DNA of 64,000 bases from Phenylobacterium sp. (GTDB lineage: Bacteria > Pseudomonadota > Alphaproteobacteria > Caulobacterales > Caulobacteraceae): the NCBI RefSeq assembly GCF_016793225.1, contig NZ_JAEUMN010000106.1, forward strand, positions 1 through 64,000, in the 5' to 3' direction. The position numbers and the translations under genes are program-made. A model generated the notes under the pieces. It did not search any database, was not told where the DNA came from, and was given only the letters and a program-made list of their open reading frames with translations. This document shows positions 58,421 to 64,000 of the stretch, piece by piece. Position 1 is the stretch's first letter. Each line of letters begins with the position of its first letter.

Positions 58421-58855
58421 TCACCGACGCACCGGACGCGAGAGCAGGAGCCCACCGCCGATCAACAGGCTGAGGTCCGACACGTTGAGCGGGATATCGC
58501 CGGCCGGCAGGTGAAAGCTGACCAGGTCCCAGACCCGCCCTCCCCCGGCGCCGTCGAGGAGGTTTCCAAACGCCCCGCCGTAGACGAGCCCGAAAGCGGC
58601 TGCCGTCAGGCGCGTGCGCGCCAGGGCGAGGCCCGCCAGTCCAAGGGCCAGGATGACGGCAAGGGCCGCGGCCGGCGCCCATCCCAGATGCGCCAGGTCG
58701 GTCAGGGCGACGTGGAAAGGGGCGCCCCCGCGATGCTCGGTCTCAGCCGAGAGCACGGCCTCGGCTTTGCGGTTCAGGACGACGTCGAGCACCGCCACAA
58801 ACGCCCCGAGCAGCAAGCCCAAGGGCCAGGGCCGCGGCGGCGGACGGCGCGTCAC
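58421..58855 (-). CDS. lspA: LspA-like signal peptidase II
   Basis: 144 residues from GTG 58855. Four membrane helices; GLVYGGAFGNLLDGAGGGRVWDLVSFHLP and LNVSDLSLLIGGGLLL hold the two catalytic Asp positions of lipoprotein signal peptidase (NLxD...F-N-x-A-D). Second copies of lspA are commonly found in metal-efflux cargo next to P-type ATPases. Last gene of a coupled operon that also encodes a lipoprotein. Confidence 0.82.
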   Translation of the reverse strand: MTRRPPPRPWPLGLLLGAFVAVLDVVLNRKAEAVLSAETEHRGGAPFHVALTDLAHLGWAPAAALAVILALGLAGLALARTRLTAAAFGLVYGGAFGNLLDGAGGGRVWDLVSFHLPAGDIPLNVSDLSLLIGGGLLLSRPVRR

Positions 58856-59316
58856 GGCCGACGTCCAGGCCGCGCTCGGGCCTGAGCCCGCTCCGACTGC
58901 CGCTTCAGGTCGTCGACGAAGCGCCGTAGGGTCGGAGTCACGAGGCGGTCGAGACGGGGATAGGCCCAGACCGCGCCCAGCCCCGAAATTTCCATCTCGT
59001 GCGTGAAGTGCGTCGTGGCGCCCCGAGGCTCGAGCCGCAAATTGAACCGCCAGTGGAGAATGAAGGGCACACCTACGCGCCAGGTCAGCCTGCGCGTCGG
59101 CTCCACCGCCTCGATCGTCCCCATGAACCGAATGATGCGCGACGCCCCACGGCGGGTGGCGGTGGTGACCGCGAAGTTGAGGTCGGCGCCCGCGCTCAGG
59201 CCACCGTTGACGCGGACGGCTGCCGTCCAGTCCGGGTAGGCGGCGAACCGCGTGAGGACGCCCCAAACCACCGCTGGCGCGGCGCGGATGTCGGCTGCCG
59301 AGGCGAGAGTCTTCAC
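58852..59316 (-). CDS. SRPBCC-domain protein
   Basis: 154 residues from GTG 59316. VKTLASAADIRAAPAVVWGVLTRFAAYPDWTAAVRV...VEPTRRLTWRVGVPFILHWRFNLRLEPRGATTHFTHEMEISGL is the START/Bet v1-like hydrophobic-cavity fold (polyketide cyclase-like). Ligand unknown. It overlaps neighbours on both sides by 4 bases. Confidence 0.85.
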   Translation of the reverse strand: MKTLASAADIRAAPAVVWGVLTRFAAYPDWTAAVRVNGGLSAGADLNFAVTTATRRGASRIIRFMGTIEAVEPTRRLTWRVGVPFILHWRFNLRLEPRGATTHFTHEMEISGLGAVWAYPRLDRLVTPTLRRFVDDLKRQSERAQARARPGRRP

Positions 59317-59765
59317 GTCGGCGGCGCTCCCGCCGGCGGGTCGCCCGGCGCGGTCCGCACAGGGCACGGCGCCCCATCGAGACGTCCGGGGCACAACCGG
59401 ACACCCTCAGCGGGGCCCAGCGTCCAGTCGGTCGGAATGTCGTAGACGCCGCAGTCGCTCGGGCTGGAGCTCCGGAGTTCGACGCGACCGTAGACCGCCT
59501 CCACCAGGTCGCCGTTGGCGCCGATCCGCTCAAGCCGGACGGCCCGCAGGCCGGCGCCCGCGCGCGACTGACGGCAGACCCAGCCGTGGAAGCGCTGACC
59601 CGCGGGCTCTACGATCACCGTGGGCCCGCGAACCACGAACCCGCCGCCCGAGTACGGTTCAGCCCGGACATCGGCGAGGACGGCGCCGTTGAAGGGCGTG
59701 GCGCAGCCCGCCAGCAGCCCGGCCGCGGCAGCCGACCCGATCAGCGTTCGCAAGGCGGCCGTCAT
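59313..59765 (-). CDS. Lipoprotein of metal-efflux operon
   Basis: 150 residues with a lipoprotein signal (ALRTLIGSAAAAGLLAGC, Cys21). The mature part has four further Cys (VCRQS, DCGVYD, LCPGRLDGAPCPV) that may form disulfides or bind metal. Translationally coupled to the P-type ATPase gene upstream; no family recognised. Confidence 0.75.
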   Translation of the reverse strand: MTAALRTLIGSAAAAGLLAGCATPFNGAVLADVRAEPYSGGGFVVRGPTVIVEPAGQRFHGWVCRQSRAGAGLRAVRLERIGANGDLVEAVYGRVELRSSSPSDCGVYDIPTDWTLGPAEGVRLCPGRLDGAPCPVRTAPGDPPAGAPPT

Positions 59766-61792
59766 GCGGTTGGCTCCTTGTAGGCTAGCAGACGGAGCGC
59801 ATTGGCGACCACGAAGAGCGTCGAGCCCTCGTGGAACAGCACTGCGGCGCCGATCCGCAGCCCGAGCACGGTCGCGGGGATCAGCACTGCGACCATGCCC
59901 AGGCTGATCCAGAGGTTCTGCTTGATGATCCGGCTGGTGCGCCGGCTCAGGCCGACCGCGAACGGCAGCCGGCGGAGGTCGTCTGCCATCAACGCCACGT
60001 CCGCGGTCTCGAGCGCGACATCCGAGCCCGCCGCCCCCATCGCAATCCCGACCGTCGCACTGGCCATGGCCGGTGCGTCGTTCACGCCATCGCCGACCAT
60101 GGCGACGCCGCCGTGCTGCTCACCGAGATCACGGATGGCGGCGACCTTGTCGTCGGGCATCAGGGCGCCCTTGGCCCAATCGAGCTTGAGGTCGCGGGCG
60201 ATGGCGTCGGCGACGCGCTGGTTGTCGCCCGAGAGCATCACGGCGGTCCGCAGTCCGACCCCGCGCAGCGCCTGGATCACCGGGGCCGCAGCTTCACGCG
60301 GCGTGTCCATGAGGCCAAGCGCCCCCAGGAACCTGTCTCCGGACTTCACCACCATGACGGTGCGCCCAGCCTGTTCCAAGCGGGCGATCTCGTCGGCGAG
60401 GAGTTCTGGCATCGCGCCCTCAAACAGGGCGGGCTTGCCGATCAGCACCTCGGCTCCGTCCACCTCGGCTTGCACCCCCTTGCCCGTCAGGCTGCGGACG
60501 GCCCGCACCGCCGGCATGGGGCGATCTCCCAGCTGCGCTTGGCCGTCGCGCACGACCGCCGCGGCGAGCGGGTGGTCGCTCTGGGACTCAACGGCGATCG
60601 CCACCGCGAGCAATTCCTCGCGGGCGACCTGCCATCCCGGTTCGACGTCGGTCAGGCGCGGCTTGCCCTCGGTGAGGGTGCCGGTCTTGTCGAAGGCGAT
60701 GGCGTTGACGGCGCCCAGCGCCTCCAGCGGCGCGCCGCCCTTGATCAGGACCCCGCCGCGTCCCGCGCGCGCCACGCCGCTCAAGACGGCGCTCGGCACG
60801 GAGATGGCCAGCGCGCAGGGGCTGGCCGCCACGAGGACCGCCATAGCGCGATAGAAGCTGGCGCTGAAGGGCTCCGGGTAGACCACCCAAGCGAACATCA
60901 GAAGGCCCACCCCCGCCAGCACGGCCGGCACGAAGATGCGCTCGAACCGGTCGGTGAACCTCTGCGTGGGCGACTTCTGCGCCTCGGCCTCCGCGACAAG
61001 CTTGACCACCCGAGCGAGGGCGCTTTCGGTCGACAAGCGAGCCACCCGCACGTCGAGTGCGCCTCCACCGTTGATGGTGCCGGCGAACACCTTGTGCTCC
61101 GCCGGGGCCCGACCGAAGTCGAGGTTGGGATCGTCGCTGGCCCGCTTGTCGACGGGGACGCTTTCGCCGGTCACCGGCGCCTGGTTCACCGCGCTGTCGC
61201 CCGCCACGACGATGCCGTCGGCCGGCAGCCGCTCGTTCGGGCGCACCAGCACGACGTCGCCCACCGCCAGGTCCTCGACCGGGACCTCTTCGACCGTGTC
61301 GCCGCGCCGGACAGTCGCCCGATCGGGCGCCAGTTCGGCCAGGGCCTCGATCGCGCGCTTGGCGCGGCCCATGGCGTAGTGCTCGAGGGCGTGACCCAGG
61401 CTGAACAGGAAGAGCAGCAGCGCGCCTTCGACCCACTCTCCAAGCGCCGCAGCCCCGGCGGCGGCCACGAGCATCAGGGTGTCGATCTCGAAGCGGCGGG
61501 CCTTGAGGTTGCCCAACGCCTCGCGAGCGGTGAACCAGCCCCCGACGCCGTAGGCCGCGACCAGCGGAACCATCGCCACCTTGTCGAGCCCTGCCCGCTC
61601 GACCAACCACCCCGCCAAGGCCAGGACACCGCAGAGCCCGGCAAAGATCAGTTCCGTGCGCGATCCGAAGATCCCGCCGTGGTCGTGATCGTGGGCCTTG
61701 TCGCCATGGCCATGGTCGGCGTGGTCCGTATGGGCGCCGGTCTTGTCATGATCATTGGCGGCAAGAGGCGCCGGGGTGTCCGGCGGCGTCAT
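59762..61792 (-). CDS. P1B-type heavy-metal ATPase, P1B-4 (CoaT/CzcP) class
   Basis: 676 residues. Metal-exporting ATPase with His/Asp-rich N-terminus (HDKTGAHTDHADHGHGDKAHDHDHGG) in place of a Cys-type metal domain. TGESVPVDK, the phosphorylation site DKTGTLTEGK (about 378-387), GDGVNDAPA. The membrane metal motif is SPC (AASPCALAIS), not CPC, and the last helices contain HEGSTLFV. SPC plus HEG(G/S)T marks the P1B-4 group that exports Co, Zn or Cd. It overlaps the DUF190 gene by 4 bases. Confidence 0.9.
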   Translation of the reverse strand: MTPPDTPAPLAANDHDKTGAHTDHADHGHGDKAHDHDHGGIFGSRTELIFAGLCGVLALAGWLVERAGLDKVAMVPLVAAYGVGGWFTAREALGNLKARRFEIDTLMLVAAAGAAALGEWVEGALLLFLFSLGHALEHYAMGRAKRAIEALAELAPDRATVRRGDTVEEVPVEDLAVGDVVLVRPNERLPADGIVVAGDSAVNQAPVTGESVPVDKRASDDPNLDFGRAPAEHKVFAGTINGGGALDVRVARLSTESALARVVKLVAEAEAQKSPTQRFTDRFERIFVPAVLAGVGLLMFAWVVYPEPFSASFYRAMAVLVAASPCALAISVPSAVLSGVARAGRGGVLIKGGAPLEALGAVNAIAFDKTGTLTEGKPRLTDVEPGWQVAREELLAVAIAVESQSDHPLAAAVVRDGQAQLGDRPMPAVRAVRSLTGKGVQAEVDGAEVLIGKPALFEGAMPELLADEIARLEQAGRTVMVVKSGDRFLGALGLMDTPREAAAPVIQALRGVGLRTAVMLSGDNQRVADAIARDLKLDWAKGALMPDDKVAAIRDLGEQHGGVAMVGDGVNDAPAMASATVGIAMGAAGSDVALETADVALMADDLRRLPFAVGLSRRTSRIIKQNLWISLGMVAVLIPATVLGLRIGAAVLFHEGSTLFVVANALRLLAYKEPTA

Positions 61793-62145
61793 CGTCCCGC
61801 CTCCCCGTCCACCGTCGGCGGCCCGTATCGGACGACCTCGACCTTCTCGAGCGTGACCAGGCCAATATCGTGCAGGTCGTCGAGGCGCGCGAGGAAGGCG
61901 CGGAGCGCGGAGTCCTCGTCCACGAGTTCCACGACCACCGGGAGGTTCCGGCGCAATTCGAAGGGCCGCGAGGCATGCAGCCGCGACGTGGCGCCAAAGC
62001 CCATCTGGCCGCGCAGCACGGTGGCGCCGGCCAGGTGGGCTTCACGCGCCCGCGCCACGACGACTTCCGCCAGGGCGCGGTCGCCGACGAGGGCGTCCTC
62101 GTCGGTGTAGATCCGCATCAGGACCGCTTGGGTGGGAGCTTTCAT
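61789..62145 (-). CDS. DUF190 family protein
   Basis: 118 residues (APTQAVLMRIYTDEDALVGDRALAEVVVARAREAHLAGATVLRGQMGFGATSRLHASRPFELRRNLPVVVELVDEDSALRAFLARL), the GlnB-like DUF190 fold typically encoded beside CzcA pumps or CrcB. It is thought to bind nucleotides or metals and regulate transport. RBS AAGGAA lies upstream of ATG 62145. Probably the first gene after the RND pump. Confidence 0.88.
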   Translation of the reverse strand: MKAPTQAVLMRIYTDEDALVGDRALAEVVVARAREAHLAGATVLRGQMGFGATSRLHASRPFELRRNLPVVVELVDEDSALRAFLARLDDLHDIGLVTLEKVEVVRYGPPTVDGEAGR

Positions 62146-62172
62146 CTGAGTGTTCCTTGAATTGAGCAGCTT

Positions 62173-62209
62173 CGTGTGGGGCGGCGTCCCGACGCCGCCG
62201 CCCCACACG
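62173..62209. terminator. Strong hairpin between RND pump and DUF190
   Basis: CGTGTGGGGCGGCGTC pairs with GACGCCGCC...CCCCACACG around a two-base loop with a 3-base bulge. It lies 4 bases beyond the pump's stop codon and 28 bases before DUF190. No T-run follows on the minus strand, so it may be an attenuator or an mRNA-stabilising element rather than a full terminator. Confidence 0.55.
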
Positions 62210-62212
62210 CCT

Positions 62213-64000
62213 TCAGGCCGCGTTGGGGGCGGTCGCGCCCGAAGGGTCGGCCGCGGTTTCGCGCGCTCGGCCGAACTGCAGGATGAGCTTGGCGATGGCC
62301 GGAAGGACGAAGAGCGTCACCGCCGTCGCCGTGATCAGCCCCCCGATCACGACCATGGCGAGAGGCTTCTGGACCTCCGCCCCGGTGCCGTGCGCCAGCG
62401 CCATTGGGATGAAGCCGATGGCCGGCACAAGACCGGTCATCAGGACCGGCCGAAACCGCTCCATGGCCCCTTCGAGGATGGCGTCCTCGACGGGGCGGCC
62501 CGAGACGATGCGCTCGCGGATGCTGGTCATCACGACCAGGCCGTTCAGCACCGCCACGCCGGCCAGCACGATGAAGCCCACGGCCGCCGAGATCGAGAAG
62601 GTGATCCCGGTCGCCGCCAGGGCGAACACACCGCCGGCGAGCCCCAGCGGGATCGCGGCGAACACCGAGGCCGCCGGCGCGAAGCCGCCCAGAGCCAGGA
62701 ACAGCACCAGGAAGATCAGTACGAAGCAGATCGGCACCACGATGCCGAGGCGCGCCGTCGCCGCCTTCAGGTTCTCGAACTGCCCGCCCCAGGTGAGATA
62801 GGAGCCGGTGGGGAGCGGCACAGCCTCGACCTTGGTCCGCGCCTCGTTGACGAACGAGCCGATGTCGCGGCCGCGCACATTGACCTGGATCACCACGCGA
62901 CGCTTGCCGTCCTCCCGGCTGACCTGGTTCAGGCCCTCGGTGAAGCGGAACTCGACAAGCTGGCGCAGCGCGACCGACTGGCGGGCCTGTCCTTCGGCCG
63001 CCGGCAGCATGACGGGCATCGCGCCGATCGCGTCGATGTCGTCGCGCTGCATCAGCGGCGTGCGGACCGTGATGTCGAAGCGCTTGTCGCCTTCGAACAC
63101 GCTGCCGGCCTCGCGGCCGCCGAGGGCGGTGGCGACGGTATCGGCCACCTCCTCGACCGTCAGGCCGAAGCGCGCGATCGCCGCGCGGTCGAGCCGCACG
63201 TCGAGAGTGGGCGCGCCGGCGGTCTGCTCGACGCGCACGCCCTGAGCGCCCGGGATCTTCTCCAGGGTGGCCCCGATATGGGCGGCGGCGGCGCTCATCT
63301 GCTCGAGGTCGTCGCCATAGAGCTTGATGGCCACGTCGCCGCGGACGCCGGCGATCAGTTCGTTGAAGCGCAGCTGGATCGGCTGAGTGACCTCGTAACC
63401 GTTGCCCAGCAGGGGCTCGAGCTTCTTGAGGATCCGTTCGGTGACCTGCGCCTTCGTCTCGACGCCCTTCGACCATTCCTTTTGAGGCTTCAGGATGACG
63501 AAGCCGTCCGACTGGTTGGGCGGCATCGGATCGGTGGCGACCTCGGCGGTGCCGGTCTTCGACACCATCATCGCCACCTCGGGGACCGACAGCACGGCCT
63601 TCTCGACCTGCTGTTGCATGGATTTGGATTGCTCGATGGAGGTGGACGGGATGCGCAGGGCGCCCACTGCCATGTTCTTCTCGTCGAGGGTGGGGATGAA
63701 CTCCTGACCCAGGAAGGAGAAGACCACCGCCGACACCGCGAACACGGCCAGGCCGCCGCCGATGAACTGCCACGGGCGAGCGAGCGCGCGCCGCAGAAGC
63801 GGCTCGTAGCGGACCTTGGACCACTGGATGGCGCGGACTTCCTTCTCCGCGACCTTGCCGCGCATCAGGATCGCGACCATGGCCGGCACGAAGGTCAGCG
63901 ACAGGATGAAGGCGGCGCCCAGCGCGAGCATGATCGTGATCGCCATCGGCGAGAACGTCTTGCCCTCGACGCCGGTGAACGTGAGCAGCGGCGCGAACAC
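62213..64000 (-). CDS. czcA: CzcA-type RND efflux pump permease, C-terminal part
   Basis: 595 residues, truncated by the window edge; full-length pumps have about 1040. Visible are a transmembrane block (TIMLALGAAFILSLTFVPAMVAILMRGKV), the second periplasmic loop with the MPPNQSDGFVILKP motif, and the last five helices (FVLIFLVLFLALGG...). It exports heavy metals (Co, Zn, Cd) across the envelope together with CzcB/CzcC, expected upstream outside the window. Confidence 0.92.
   Translation of the reverse strand: MFAPLLTFTGVEGKTFSPMAITIMLALGAAFILSLTFVPAMVAILMRGKVAEKEVRAIQWSKVRYEPLLRRALARPWQFIGGGLAVFAVSAVVFSFLGQEFIPTLDEKNMAVGALRIPSTSIEQSKSMQQQVEKAVLSVPEVAMMVSKTGTAEVATDPMPPNQSDGFVILKPQKEWSKGVETKAQVTERILKKLEPLLGNGYEVTQPIQLRFNELIAGVRGDVAIKLYGDDLEQMSAAAAHIGATLEKIPGAQGVRVEQTAGAPTLDVRLDRAAIARFGLTVEEVADTVATALGGREAGSVFEGDKRFDITVRTPLMQRDDIDAIGAMPVMLPAAEGQARQSVALRQLVEFRFTEGLNQVSREDGKRRVVIQVNVRGRDIGSFVNEARTKVEAVPLPTGSYLTWGGQFENLKAATARLGIVVPICFVLIFLVLFLALGGFAPAASVFAAIPLGLAGGVFALAATGITFSISAAVGFIVLAGVAVLNGLVVMTSIRERIVSGRPVEDAILEGAMERFRPVLMTGLVPAIGFIPMALAHGTGAEVQKPLAMVVIGGLITATAVTLFVLPAIAKLILQFGRARETAADPSGATAPNAA

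Noticed and set aside
59831..62110. 759-aa plus-strand open frame
   Set aside because: Antisense to the P1B ATPase and DUF190; composition is Arg/Gly/His-rich without motifs.
62142..63824. 560-aa minus-strand open frame
   Set aside because: Frame-shifted shadow of the CzcA-type pump, which has a clear hydrophobic pattern in its own frame.
1..64000. CRISPR arrays, tRNA and rRNA genes
   Set aside because: No regularly spaced repeats of CRISPR type and no tRNA- or rRNA-like segments were found by reading.

Overview
The window is high-GC alphaproteobacterial DNA, most likely from Caulobacterales (Caulobacter, Phenylobacterium or a relative). The clues are the gene content and order (der, bamB, panB, paired ECF sigma modules), Caulobacter-like codon use, and SOS boxes of the alphaproteobacterial GAAC-N7-GAAC type. 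Positions 1-8440 look like ordinary chromosome: the end of a short-chain dehydrogenase gene, der, bamB with a TPR partner, panB, two consecutive modules of membrane protein, ECF sigma factor and small membrane protein, an ArsC-like reductase and a DUF2164 gene.

At 8443-8457 the sequence reads as the last codons of guaA (I-E-W-E-stop, minus strand) with no guaA gene attached. The 3' end of guaA is a known integration site for genomic islands and ICEs, so I read this as one junction of an integrated element that runs to the right and probably past the window end. No integrase and no second junction are visible. The left arm (8750-23698) is a defence island: a TerB-like/BRCT protein, a very large SF1 helicase with a C-terminal nuclease-like domain, an AddA/AddB-like helicase-nuclease pair, and a Gabija-type pair (OLD nuclease plus UvrD helicase).

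The transfer module occupies 23829-41832, all on the minus strand. It holds a complete Trb type IV secretion operon (trbB-C-D-E-J-K-L-F-G-I plus DUF2274), the coupling protein TraG, a VirD2/DUF3363 relaxase, a nic-like site upstream of the relaxase gene (TATCCTGC, 38388-38395), a lytic transglycosylase, TraF, DUF2840 and an AlpA/RdfS-like excisionase. Upstream lies a DUF6499-DUF2285 gene split by a +1 shift at UUU-C. That is the arrangement of the ICEMlSymR7A excision activator FseA, which is made by programmed frameshifting. A small QseM-like protein, a broken XRE regulator with a perfect palindrome, ArdC, DUF736, DUF4238 and ParB follow.

From 47 kb on is cargo: an IS110-family element, a mercury-type cluster (GDCCVxC protein, MerT-like protein, divergent merR), and uncharacterised envelope proteins. 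An SOS-associated peptidase follows, beside an operon of four small proteins (three with Cys-pair zinc-ribbon patterns) placed directly behind a LexA box. Next come HEPN-like and TIR-like proteins and a second LexA box. A MerR-type promoter precedes a membrane protein and a ZIP-family transporter. The window ends in a metal-efflux region: a tightly coupled P1B-4 ATPase operon (DUF190, ATPase, lipoprotein, SRPBCC, LspA-like) and the end of a CzcA-type RND pump cut by the window edge.
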